The notes under the pieces were generated by a model. It had not been told where the DNA came from. It did no database searches and worked only from the letters and a program-made list of their open reading frames with translations. Below are positions 31,401 through 42,128 of a stretch of DNA of 64,000 nucleotides, in pieces; position 1 is the stretch's first letter, and every line of letters starts with the position of its first letter. This DNA is from Lunularia cruciata (Eukaryota > Streptophyta > Marchantiopsida > Lunulariales > Lunulariaceae). The translations under genes and the position numbers were made by a program. Where the stretch lies: positions 55,182,501 to 55,246,500 of the forward strand of contig OX419761.1 in the NCBI GenBank assembly GCA_948567375.1. Reading direction: 5' to 3'.

Positions 31401-32925
31401 CGAGTGCAAGTCCAAAGACTCGGAAAGAGAAGAAGAACTTGAGCTCACATTGTAGAGTAGAGACACAAGTAGTGATAGTGACGATGGAGGAGAGATGACA
31501 TCGGTACCCGAGGAAGAAAAAGCCACAATGGAGATAGAGGAGAAAGGTAACTCAAAGTAAGAAGACAAAGTGCTAGAGCAGGAAGAAAGGAAAGTTATCA
31601 TTCAACAAGGAGTTCATTCCGAGCGAAAGGCAAAGTGTGAAGCGGGGCCAAGTAAGGTAAGAGAAGAGGAGAATGCAAGTTTGGGGAGTGAAGCATCCAT
31701 TCCTGTACGGTGGTTGTGACTCAAAAGGCGAGTGTTGAGTGAAGAAGAGGTGAAGAAGGAGATAACTCCGCAAGTCAAGGTAACTCCGAGTGAAGGGGTG
31801 AAGTACCGGCGGAGGGTTCTGTGCTCCTTATTGGTGAAGTTAGAACACAAGAAGAAGGAGATGCAGTCAAAGTGTCCAGAGGTGAAGACTGTATTGCAGG
31901 TGTTAGCACAATTAGAAGAAGAGAACTCGGAATTGAAGAAGAGTATACTTTGAGGTGAGGAGGAAAGGGAAGTACTACAAGTAGATGCAATAGTACAGAA
32001 TCAAATGATTGAGAATTTGAGGAGAGAAGCAAGGAATTGGGAGGAGATGATAGAGTAGAGTGTCATAGCAAGGGAAAGCCAAATTGTTGGATATGAAATC
32101 TTGAAGCAGCAGTTTCCTGATTCAAGACTACAAATTATCTATGCTATGGCAAGAGTAGCAAAGAAAGAACAAGAGCTAGATAGGGTGATGGAGAGTGTAG
32201 AGGAGAAGAAGTAGTTGTGCCAACAAGAGTTGACAGTGTGGTATAGGGAAGAAGAGAGGTTGAGAGAGTTACTTCGTAATCAGGAGGAAAAGATTGTGCA
32301 AAAGGAGAAGGAGAAGGAGGCTGTGAAAGCCGAGTTCAAAGCAAGGTTGGCAATGTTTAGAGAAGATTGGCTTGCAGATCAAGAATGGGAGAGAAAAATG
32401 AGATTGGAGCCATTAAAAGAGATCATGATCAAGATGAATGTGATGTTGAGTACGGAGGCCAATGTGCGCATCAAAGAGATGAGGCTGCACGAGTTGAAGT
32501 TGTTGGTGCAAGAGACAAGGAGGAGACATATGAAGGACAAAGACTTGAATGCTTTGTCGATCAGTCTAAGAACTCGTGTAGATAGGAAGATATTGGAAGT
32601 AGAAGACAATGTCACGATTAGATTAGACTTAGTCAAATTAGAGATAGATAAACTTTGGAAGGATGTCAGAGCAAAACCCAAAGTAGATGAAGTTGGAGTG
32701 TAGATGTCTTCAGAGTTACCATTAGAGACATTAGACATTAATGGGTTTGGAGATAAGGAGTTAGATAGATTACCCACTAGTGGAATTTCAGCTCAGGAAA
32801 GAGAACTATTAGAATTGGTAGAGGAATTAGGAGTTGTGAAACCCGAGGATAGAGTAGTATTGAGTGAAGTTACTTCAGGTTTGTGTTTGAAAGTTGATGA
32901 AGAAGTAGACATCGGATCGGATTAG
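31401..32925 (+). pseudogene. LTR-borne ORF, coiled-coil half
   Basis: Continuation of the reading frame from 11910-12949. Open blocks are 31732-31953 (LVKLEHKKKEMQSKCPEVKT), 32215-32703 (YREEERLRELLRNQEEKIVQ through LEIDKLWKDVRAKPKVDEVG) and 32704-32925, ending VDEEVDIGSD. Stops separate the blocks; the one at 32701-32703 (TAG) is a Gln or His in other copies. Strong heptad pattern with many Glu, Lys and Arg residues. Confidence 0.8.
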
Positions 32926-33707
32926 AAATAGAATTGAGATTTGAAGAGGTAGATATGAAGACGTGCATTGTCATTTTGGATCTGCAGGTTTGTTGAGTTG
33001 TTAGGAAACGGTATTTTTGTTAGAACTATCATTTGCTTCACTATTTAAGAGTGGCATTTGCAGTCATATGTTGTTCAGTGCTCATAATTTCTGAGAATAG
33101 ATAAAGCAAAGTGTTGTGAAGCAGTGCTCATTGCTTGATTCCGAATATCAACTTTGTGTTTGTAAGTGTGTGGACAAATTTGAAGTGCAAGTAAGTGTGC
33201 TTGTTGGATGTTGGATTTGGGACCCTTGATCTTTACTCTATGTGTTTGATCTTGAGTGAGGTGCAATCAAAGCAATGCCTTGACAGATCTCAGAGGAATT
33301 GTAGTGTTGGTAGTATTTTGCATTTGTGAGTGCAGCGCAAAGTTGATGTGAAGCAATTTTGATCAAGGAAGTTGTGCCTTCAGTGGAGAGGTAGAACACA
33401 ATTCTGAGAGAAAGTAGTTTTGCAATGAAGTGCTATTTTGGGAGAGCATGAATCATCACAATCAAAATTGTTTGGAAAGTAGTGAAGGTGTTGTGATTAA
33501 GAAGTGTGAATTTGTGACAAGACTGCAAATCAATGCTTGTTACTCTCTTATGGGTGTGGTTTCTAAATGAGAGATTAAAGACGCAACCAAGAAGAACTAC
33601 ATTGTTACTATTTTACTTTGTATTTGACCAATTCTGAATCGTATCTCTGTAGGAACAAACTTTACTTACCCGATTACCGCAAAAGTGATATTTGCCGGGT
33701 TGTCACA
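31401..33707 (+). mobile_element. Family A LTR, right part (continues from 12949)
   Basis: It resumes the LTR interrupted by A2 at the acidic linker (CKSKDSEREEELEL) and ends GCCGGGTTGTCACA at 33707. TATTTAAG is at 33042-33049. It is followed directly by a primer binding site and gag leader, while its left part is preceded by a polypurine tract. One LTR is therefore shared by two internal regions. Confidence 0.85.
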
Positions 33708-33875
33708 TGATTTTTGGCGCCGCTACCGGGGATACAAATCTTGGAAGTAGAAGAATACAAAGCCAAATTCAAAACTGGGTATCAAAGCAACATGAATGTT
33801 TGCATCGAGAGAACAACGGGAAAAGAGAGCTCAAAGATGAGTGTTGCATGGTGAAGAAGACACACATCTAAAGAT
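33708..33875 (+). mobile_element. Family A PBS and gag leader fragment
   Basis: Immediately after the LTR: TGATTTT, then the primer binding site TGGCGCCGCTACCGGGGA (33715-33732; 16 of 18 match to the tRNA-Asp complement, the best in the window). The untranslated leader (ACAAATCTTGGAAGTAGAAG) and the first codons of gag (ATGAATGTTTGCATCGAGAG region) follow. The fragment ends about 80 nt into gag, where another LTR piece begins. Confidence 0.85.
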
Positions 33876-34343
33876 TGAGTGCTCTACTATTTAATAGAGG
33901 CATTTGCAGTCTCATGTTGTTTAGTATTTATAATTTCTGAAGATACATAAAGCTAAGTGTTGTGAAGCAGTGCTCGTTGCTTGAGCTTAGTTCCGAGTAT
34001 CAATTTTGTTGTGCCTTCAGTGGAGGGTGGAACACAATTTTGAGGCAAAGGTGCTTTGTTATCAAGTAGCCATCTTTGGAAGGATCTAAATCATCACAAT
34101 CAAGGTTTTTTGGAAAGATTTGAATGAGTTGTGATTAAGGACTGTTAATTTGTGATAGGACTGCAAGTCAGTGCTTGTTACTCTCTTCTGGGTGTGGTTT
34201 CTACCTAAGAGATTAAAGACGCAACCAAGAAGAACTACTTGTTACCATTTGTCTTCACATTTGAACATTCTGATTTAGATCTCTATGGGAAAAAACTTTA
34301 TTTGCTTGATTACTACAAAAGTGATACTTGTTGGGTTGTCACA
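33876..34343 (+). repeat. Family A LTR fragment (3' end only)
   Basis: It starts within the region of the P2 box (CTACTATTTAATAGAGGC) and ends TTGTTGGGTTGTCACA. It has an internal deletion between GTATCAATTTTG and TTGTGCCTTCAG. The LTR gene is absent. A primer binding site follows directly, so it was a 5' LTR. Confidence 0.8.
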
Positions 34344-34763
34344 TGATTTTTGGCACTGCTGCCAGGAATACCAATCTTGGAAGTGGAAGAATACAAAGCC
34401 AAATTTTAAATTGGGTTTCTAACCATTGCATTGAGAGAATAACAGAAAGAGAGAGTTCAAAGACAAACTTTGCACCATGAAGAAGAAGAACACCAAAAGA
34501 TCCCATCTACTTTTGATGAAACCAAATGGGAGGTGTTGGACTTTCAACTTCTTCACAAAGTTCAAGAAGCCTTACAAGAACTCAAACAAACAAAACACAA
34601 AGGCGGGTGGCAAGGCTACTTCTCGTCTCCAACTTCCAAGAAGAAGAAAGACTCTAATGGTCAGATACACTCGTTATGACCTAGTACACCGACTTCTGCT
34701 AAAGCTATAAAGGAAGTTGAGTTTATAAAGAAATTTATTTGTGAAAAGATAGCAGAAATGTCA
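34344..34763 (+). pseudogene. Family A PBS and gag N-terminal fragment
   Basis: The primer binding site, decayed to TGGCACTGCTGCCAGGAA (34351-34368), is followed by leader and gag. DFQLLHKVQEALQELKQTKH and GGWQGYFSSPTSKKKK are in frame at 34470-34679. Then come a TGA, FIKKFICEKIAEM and an abrupt end at 34763, where element D starts. Confidence 0.82.
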
Positions 34764-34861
34764 TGCGTATATACATTGCTACACAACATACATTGCTGTC
34801 AACATCATATACTCTAGAAGCACAACTCACACACAAGTCATACATAGACTCTAAAGTGCCA
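34764..34861. repeat. 98-bp direct repeat, copy 1
   Basis: Begins TGCGTATATACATTGC and ends CTAAAGTGCCA. It has the same length and orientation as 44619-44716, with about 8 differences by eye. The TG...CA termini are LTR-like, but no primer binding site or polypurine tract that I recognise adjoins it. Left flank: family A gag. Confidence 0.8.
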
Positions 34862-35167
34862 GAATAATCAGATTGTTTACCATTCTCAACTCAACTCAAC
34901 TCAGATCAGTACTTGATCTGTCACTCTATAAGCTGCCAACAACTGGGCATTGATTACAGTCAAGCCACACCCACTCCAGCATAGAGAATCCAAGTGACGC
35001 TCACCGGCCTCTGTCCACCATAGCCTGGAACTCGAAGGCTCAACATCAAAGAAGTGAGCTATGGTTCCCACATTTTTTTTTTCAAAATAAAGAAGAAGAA
35101 GTGTATAGAGAAGTCGGATTGCGCCTGTATGGCCAAAGAAGGTGAAGAAAAGAGTCTTCGGGATGAA

Positions 35168-35191
35168 ACCCAAAGTAAAGTGACTTTGGGT
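35168..35191. promoter_or_regulatory. Perfect inverted repeat in the LTR upstream region
   Basis: Arms ACCCAAAGT and ACTTTGGGT (9 bp, perfect) are separated by 6 nt (AAAGTG), about 280 bp upstream of the ORF start. Diverged versions stand at the same place in other copies (23603-23626, about 31265-31290 minus, about 1160-1185 minus). It may be a protein-binding site or a remnant of repeated motifs; its function is unknown. Confidence 0.5.
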
Positions 35192-35468
35192 CATAAGGCA
35201 AAGTACTCGGAAATGCCCTATCAGCATACAACCCAAAGTAAGGAGTCTTTGTATCAGGGGGAGCTCAACCCGAGGCGAAGACAGTCTAACAACCTTTCGT
35301 CAAGGCAAGAAATTCAAGAAGGGACCGTTCAAAACTGGCGGCCTGTATGCATGAAGTATGATTGACAATGATAGGTGCATGCAAGAGGTGTGAATTCTTG
35401 GTAGAAACTCAAATTGAAGAGAGATGAAGAAAGCGCGACTCTATAAAAATTGGGCTGACAACGAAGCA

Positions 35469-37265
35469 ATGTCCAGCAATTTTCCTTTGCCGTTGAGAAG
35501 CAGTCTTGTAAGTGATCGTGGGAAGGGGAATAGAGTTGAAGACGCGCTAGTGTGTAAGGGAGAAGTCAAGAGAGTGAAACTGAGAGACATTGAGAAAGCA
35601 AGAGAGATGGGAGGAGGAAAGAAGAATTCTGAATTCATAGTGAGAAATCATGCGATTTGGAGACTAGATGTAATCACAAGAATCAAAGTCTTGAGCCAAC
35701 TTCGGATTATGTTCTTGGCATGGAACTGGAATGTCAGTTTTCCAAGGTTCATGATTGAGATTATCAAGAGAAAGTGTCTTGATGGCCCCAAGGAAGAGGG
35801 GAAGAGAGGAAACCCAGCTCGCTGGACAAAGTCGGATTGGAGATTAGTGCTCGGGAGAGAAGCAGGCACGGAGCAGGGTGCCACCTTCTTGGGTAAGGGA
35901 GAAGTAGCAGAAGAAACTCAGGAAGTGAGAGATGCTTTCTCTTTGAAGAGAACAAAGAATGGGTATAAGGTTGAGAGTTACAAGGATCCAATGAAGAGAG
36001 GGATCGTGAGTGCTCTCATGGCAATCCTAAAGCCGGAAAGAACAACTTATGTGATGAAACACCAAGCGGTGTTCTTCCATAAGCTATTTGTAGGAGAACC
36101 GATTAACTGGGCAAGGTGCTTCCATGGAAGGACAAGACAAATGGTGTGGAATTTGCGGGATAAGTTGCCTCCACACTACATCATGCCGTTTGCAGCATAT
36201 TTTTACCTTAGGTTGAATTTGCTCAACTCGACAAAGCAAAATCAAATGGTGTCTCACTTCCATCCCGATTTGAGAAGAGAAGTCGACGTGGAGGAACAAC
36301 AGTACATTCTTCAAATCTGGAGCACGGATGAGTACTACGCAAAGACGGGGAAGAGCATAGAGATAGAAGGGAGTACTCCAAAGTTGAAGTAGCGGAGTCG
36401 GCAAGGAGAAGCCAAAGACAAGACAAGACCTCGGAAGACAAAGAGAGGAAACCCGAGGAGAGGTATGGTAGTGATCGCATCAAAAGACAAAGACTCGGAA
36501 GGTGAAGCCGAGTGCAAGTCCAAAGACTCAGAACGGGAGGAAGAACCGGAGCTAACGTTGCAAAGTGGAGATACAAGTAGCGACAACAATGAAGGTGGAG
36601 AAATGACGTCGGTACCAGCTGCTGCTCAAGAAGAAGAAGAAGAAGAAGTTTGGGTAGAGCTTGAGCCAGAAGATAATGAGAAGTTGGAGGACAAGATACC
36701 TGAGCCCGAGGAGAAGAAGTCTGCAATCTAGAGGGGAGTTCATTCAAGACACAAGGCGAAGTGTGAAGTGGGTCCAAGTAAGGCAAAGTGTGAAGTGGGT
36801 CCGAGTAAGACGAAGGAAGAAGTGAATGCTAGCTCGGGCAGTGAGGCGTTGATTCTGATACAAAGACTGCAAAGACGAAGGCGAGTATTGGGAGAACAAG
36901 AAGTAAGAAGGGAGATTGCTATACAGGAGGAAGTAGTTGCAAGCAATGGAGTGGAGTACTTGCGGGAGATCGTGTGTCCATTGTTGGTGAAATTGGAGCA
37001 CAAGGAGAAGGAGATGCAGTCGACTTGTCCAGAGGTGAAGACTGTCTTGCAGGTGTTATCGAGATTAGAAGAAGAGAACTCGGAGTTGAAGAAGATTATA
37101 ATCCAAGGTGAGGAGGAAAGGGAAGTACTGCGAGGGGAGGCAGTAGTACAGAGTCAAGTGATTGAAGACTTGAAGAGAGAGGTGATGTATTGAGAGGATC
37201 TTGTTAAGAAGAGTGACATAGCAAGGGAAAGACAAGTAGCAGAGTATGAAATCTTGAAGCAGCAG
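35469..37265 (+). pseudogene. LTR-borne ORF, best preserved N-terminal 600 codons
   Basis: ATG at 35469, 27 nt after the TATA box. The first 307 codons (35469-36392) are uninterrupted and cover the whole globular region: RNHAIWRLDVITRIKVLSQL, FLAWNWNVSFPRFMIEIIKR, WTKSDWRLVLGREAG, KNGYKVESYKDPMKRGIVSA, YVMKHQAVFFHKLFVGEP, CFHGRTRQMVWNLRDKLPPH. After a TAG at 36390 the basic and acidic linkers run to a TAG at 36729. The coiled coil is open from 36768 to 37193. Interrupted at 37265 by the A-prime LTR and resumed at 40480. This is the best copy for structure prediction. Confidence 0.85.
37261..37265. repeat. Target-site duplication AGCAG, left copy
   Basis: AGCAG here and at 40475-40479 flank the A-prime solo LTR exactly. 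They fall in the codons for the LKQQF stretch of the coiled coil. Confidence 0.95.
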
Positions 37266-40200
37266 TGTGGTACCCACATTTTTTGTTTTTTAGGATAGGT
37301 AGTATTTAAGAAACAAAGTAAGCATGGAAAAGTTGAATTGCGGACAAAGAATGGATGGAAGTAACTTCAGAGGAAAGCCGAAGAAGTTGACATCGGATCC
37401 AATGATGGAGGTACTAGGAAGAGTAGTACGCCGAGAACAGTCCAAAGATCACCATCTTTGGGTTGGAAAACACAGGAAAGACAAAGACCGTTTAACAACC
37501 TCTGTACGTGGCAAGAAAGTACATTTCAAGAAACATCGGGAGGCAAAAGAATCATGTGTTGACAGTGACTGGGAGTGCATGCAGAAGAGAAAAAATCACC
37601 GACGAAATTGATTGAAGAATGACTGCGATTCGGGGCAATGTAAAATTGCGACTACGCAGGAGGAATTTGAACACTTTGAGTGAATTCCCAATTCCTTTGA
37701 GTAGTCGTCCTGCAGTAATGTGTGTCCAGAAGCCCCTCGAGAGTGAGATTTTCCAAAACCCTGAAGGAGTTAGAGTGTCTCGTCCAGGAGAGGGTCTTGT
37801 TTTCCAACAGCGTAGAATGAGAGAACAAATCATGGTGAAGAAGGTAGCCAACGCGCTGGCAGTGAGAGGTTTCACAATACAAAGAGTAGATGTAGTAGCC
37901 AGGATCAAAGTCTTGGTAAGACTTTGGATTACCTTTTTAGCATGGAACTAGAATTTTAGTTTCTCGGGAGTGATGGCAGAGATCGCTGCCAGTAATTGTG
38001 AGAAGGGTCCCGAGGTGGAGGGGAAGAGAGGCAATCCGGCTCGATGGACTGAGTTGGATTGGAGATTAGTATTGGGGAGAGAAGCAGGAGAGCCGATAGG
38101 GGTCACCTTCTATCGGAAGTGTGATGCTGCAAAGGAGACGATAGAGATTTGTAACTCGTTTTTTGCTCCAAGAACTACAAATGGTTACAAGGTGGAATCC
38201 TATCGGGACCCAATCCAAAGAAGTATTGTGGGGGCGATGATGGCCATGTTCAAGCCGGAGCAAACGACCTACGTGACCATGCAACAGGCAGTCTTCTTCC
38301 ATCAGATGTTTGCAGGAGTACCAATGAATTGGGCAAAGTGCTTCCATCACCGAACAAGGCAAATGGTGGTAAATTGGAGAACGGGCTCGCCACCGCATTA
38401 TTTTGCACCGTTTGCGGCTCATTTCTACTTTGGGCTGAACTTGCTGTCCAAAGACGAGCGTCATCGTATAGTCTCGCACATGCACCCTGACTAGATACGT
38501 GAAGCAGACAAAGAGGAACGTCAGTATATGCTTCATCTGCGAGCAAATGATGAGTACTTTGCAAGGACGGGATAGTGGAAGATCAAAGATGTTGCCAGTC
38601 CAAAGACAAAGAAGCGAAGTAGACCCAAAGAAGCCAATTCATCGGCCATCCAACGCAAGACTCGGAGGCTGATGTTGAAGACTGCTAACGTCATAAAAGA
38701 GGCATCATGTAGATTGGAACTGGATGAAGAAACTGAGTCGCATGAAGACTCAGAAGAAGAAGAGATCACACTGAAGAGTGAGGAGTCTAGGAGCAATAGT
38801 GAGGGAGAGCCAGAAGTCCAGCAATCGGTGGTGGTAAGTGAAGTTGGTCAGGCGATGGTGGAGAATATGTCAAGACCAGAGGAGGAGGTAGAGAATCTCA
38901 CGAGGCCCAGTTCAAGGGGCAAAGATGAAGACAGTGCTGACGCAATGAAGATACAAAGATCATGACTTCGGATGAAGGAGCCGATGATGGAGGAGAAGGC
39001 TCCAAACGAAGATGGCAAGAAAGAAGAAGAAAACTTCATTGGGATATCATATTTGACAAAGGTGGTCACACCATTACTAGAGCTGTTGAAGGAACATCGT
39101 AGAGAAATTCCCCAAGAACGCAGAAAGGGGATGAATGAGCTGCAGATGGTGAAGTATCTGTTGAATGAAGTGACGGAACTGCAGGAGCATCAAGTTCGAA
39201 GAAATAAAGAAATTGAAGATCTTTGGAGGGAGGAAGACTCAAGGAAGAAAGCACTGAGCGTGCTACAAGGAAGCTGCACAGAGAAAGAGAAAGAATTGCA
39301 AAAGCAAGCCGGAGAATTAAAGGAGCAGGCGATGTGGCTGAGCAAGATAAAGGAGGAAGTGAGTGATGTGCGCATCAAAAACATTCATCTGAAGGCAATG
39401 ACCATTGTGATGGAGCAAGAGTTGGACAGCTTGAAGAAGAGTGCCGCAGCAAAAGATCAAGCATGGCAGAGAGAGTTGGCGACCAGACAAGAAGAAGAAG
39501 AGCGATTGCGGGAACTTGTCAAGAGTGAGGAGAAACAAAAGATGCAGTATGCAGAGGAGAAGAAGATGCTTGCTGTAGACTACAAAGACAAGTTGAAGAT
39601 ATATCAAGTGGAGTTGATAGTAGGAAGGATACTAGTAGGAAGATCATTGGGTTTGGAAGCCGATGATGATGTAGACATCGGATCGGGATAAAAGTTGATT
39701 TTGAGATATGAAGAGATAGATTATTGCTTGGGATCTGTAGGTTGGAAAAGATGTTAGGAAGAGATGTCTAGGTAGGCAAGTCTGCCATTTGCTTCAATAT
39801 TTAAGTGGAGCATTTGAAGTACGATGTTATTCAGTATTCAACTTTCCAAAGATAGATAAAGCAAAGTGCTGCTCTCAGTACTTGTCGCTTAAGCTTAATT
39901 CCGATTGTCAATTTTGTGTTTGTATTTGCAAGTGTGTGGAGAATTCTGAAGAGCAAGTCAATGTGTCTGTGGATATTGGAATCTACAGCCTTGATCTTCA
40001 TTCTGTGTGTTTGATCCTGAGTGAAGTGCATTAGAGCAATGCCTTGACAAGTCTGAGAGGAATTGTAGTGTTGTTAGTATTCTGCATTGGTGAGTGCAAT
40101 ACGAAGTTGATGTGAAGCAATTTTGATCGAGGAAGTTGTGCCTTTAGTGGAGGGGTGGAACACAATTCTGAGGTGAAATTGGTCTTCATAGTGAAGTGCC

Positions 40201-40474
40201 GTCTTCGGGAGAATCTGAATCATTACAATCAAGAGTTGTTTGGACAGACTTTGCTATGATGTGATTATGTGTGTATTCGTGACAAGTTGTCAAGTTGGTG
40301 AGCTTGTTACTCTCTTCTGGGTGTAGTTTCTACCTGAGAGATTAAAGAAGCAATCAAGAAGAACTGCAATTGTGACTTTTGACTTCATATTTGACCAATT
40401 CTGACTCGTATCTCTGCGGGAACGAACTTTACTTACCCGATTACTGCAAAAGTGATATTTGCCGGGTTGTCACA
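37266..40474 (+). mobile_element. Solo LTR, subfamily A-prime (3,209 bp)
   Basis: Starts TGTGGTACCCACATTTTTTG and ends GCCGGGTTGTCACA, with a perfect AGCAG target duplication. The upstream 350 bp has little similarity to subfamily A except at the terminus, while the ORF inside is clearly homologous at protein level. TATTTAAG is at 39798-39805. The last 650 bp resemble subfamily A again. Confidence 0.95.
37619..39691 (+). pseudogene. LTR-borne ORF, A-prime subfamily (best preserved)
   Basis: Only about four stops interrupt one long frame (37949, 38492, 38573 and 38962). It shares with subfamily A: VDVVARIKVLVRLWITFLAW, GKRGNPARWTELDWRLVLGR, NGYKVESYRDPIQRSIVGAM, TTYVTMQQAVFFHQMFAGVP, NWAKCFHHRTRQMV, FAAHFYFGLNLL. 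Then come an acidic linker (HEDSEEEEITLKSEE), a coiled coil (38972-39640) and the C-terminal tail DDDVDIGSG. The N-terminal 80 residues differ from subfamily A. The coil is shorter, probably by an internal deletion, because the A-prime copy at 49487-53859 keeps about 850 codons. The start codon is uncertain. Confidence 0.8.
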
Positions 40475-40479
40475 AGCAG

Positions 40480-41292
40480 TTTGCTGATTCTAGATTAGAA
40501 CTTATCCATGCCATGGCAAGGGTAGCAGCAAAGGAATAAGAGCTCGATAGAGTAATGGAGAGTGTAGAAGAGAAGAAGCAACTCAGGCAAAGGGAGTTGG
40601 CATTATGATATAGGGAAGAAGAGAGATTACAAGAGTTATTTTGTAATCAAGAGGAGAAGATTAGACAGAAGGAGAAGGAGAAAGAAACGGTGAAAGCCGA
40701 GTTCAAAGCAAAATTGGCCATGTACAGAGAGGATTGGTTTGCAGATTGGGAGCGTGAAAGGAAGATGAGATTGAAGCTATTGAAGGAGATTGTCCTCAGA
40801 ATGAACGTGATGTTAAGTACAGAGGCCAGCATTTGGATTGAAGAGACGAGGCTGCACGAGTTGAAGTTGTTGGTGTAGGAGATGAAGAGGAGACAGGCAA
40901 AGGACACAGATTTGAATGCTCTATTACTAAGTCTCAGGTCTCGTGTAGATAGGAAAATACTAGAGGTAGAAGATAATATCGTGATTAGATAAGACTTAGT
41001 GAAGTTGGATATAGATAGACTTCGGAAGGATGTAAGAGCAAAACCCAAAGTAGATGAAGTAGGAGTGCATATGTCTTCGGAGTTACTAGTGGAGACATTA
41101 GAGAAGAGTGGATCGGGAGATAAGGAGTTAGATAGATTACCCACTAGTGCAATTTCAGATCAAGAAAGAGAACTATTAGAATTGGTAGAAGATGTAGGAG
41201 ATATGAAACCCGAGGACAGAGTAGTAGGAAGTACAATTATTTTGGGATCGGGTTTGAAAGCCGAAGAAGAAGTAGACATCGGATTGGATTAG
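40480..41292 (+). pseudogene. LTR-borne ORF, C-terminal coiled coil (continues from 37265)
   Basis: Resumes after the A-prime LTR with FADSRLELIHAMARVAAKE. Open blocks are 40690-40878 (LAMYREDWFADWERERKMRL) and 40999-41292 (DIDRLRKDVRAKPKVDEVGV), ending KAEEEVDIGLD at the stop 41290-41292. Stops at about 40537, 40606, 40876 and 40990 break the frame. Confidence 0.8.
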
Positions 41293-42128
41293 TAACTGAT
41301 TTGAGATGTGAATAGGCAGATATGAATAGGCAGATATGAAGATGTGAATAGGCAGATTTGAAGAGGTGCATTGTCATTTCAAATCTGCATGTTTGTAGAG
41401 TCATTAGGAAGAGGTGTATTAGGAAGATAACTGTCAATTGCTTCACTACTTAAGAGTGGCATTTGCAGTCAAATGTTGTTCAGTGCTCATTATTTTTGAG
41501 AATAGATAAAGCAAAGTGTTGTGAAGTAGTGCTCGTCGCTTGAGCTTGATTCCGAGTATCAACTTTGCAATTGTGTTTGTGAGTGTTTGGAGAAATTTGA
41601 AGTACAACTTAGTGTGCTTCTTGGATGTTAGATTCCGCAACCTTGATCTTCATTCTTTGTGTTTGATCTTGAGTGAAGTGCAATCGGAGCAATGCCTTGA
41701 TAGATCTAAGAAGAATTGTAGTGTTGGTAGTATTCTACATTTGTGAGTGCAGTGCAAAGTTGATGTGAAGCAATTTTGATCGAGGAAGTAGTGCCTTCAG
41801 TGGAGGGGTGGAACACAATTTTGAGGTGAAGTGGTTTTGCAGTGAAGTGCCATTTTCGGGAGAGCCTGAATCATCACAATCAAGATTGTTTGGAAAGAAT
41901 TGATGGAGTTGTGATTAAGGAGTGTTAATTTGTGATGAGACTGCCAGTGAGTGCTTGTTACTCTCTTTTGGGTGTGGTTTCTACTTGAGAGACTAAAGAA
42001 GAACTCAAGAAGAACTGAAATTGTTACTTTGCTTTGTATTTGGACATTTCTGACTCGTAGCTCTACGGGAACAAACTTTACTTACCCGATTACTGCAAAA
42101 GTGATATTTGCCTGGTTGTCACATGAGC

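Larger units (their letters stand above)
35060..42123 (+). mobile_element. Solo LTR, family A (about 3.85 kb net), interrupted by a solo A-prime LTR
   Basis: It starts TATGGTTCCCACATT and ends GCCTGGTTGTCACA. Flanks are TGAGC (35055-35059) and TGAGC (42124-42128), a perfect 5-bp target duplication in element D. No PBS or PPT adjoins it. A second solo LTR at 37266-40474, with its own duplication, sits inside. A TATAAAAA box is at 35442-35449. Confidence 0.95.
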
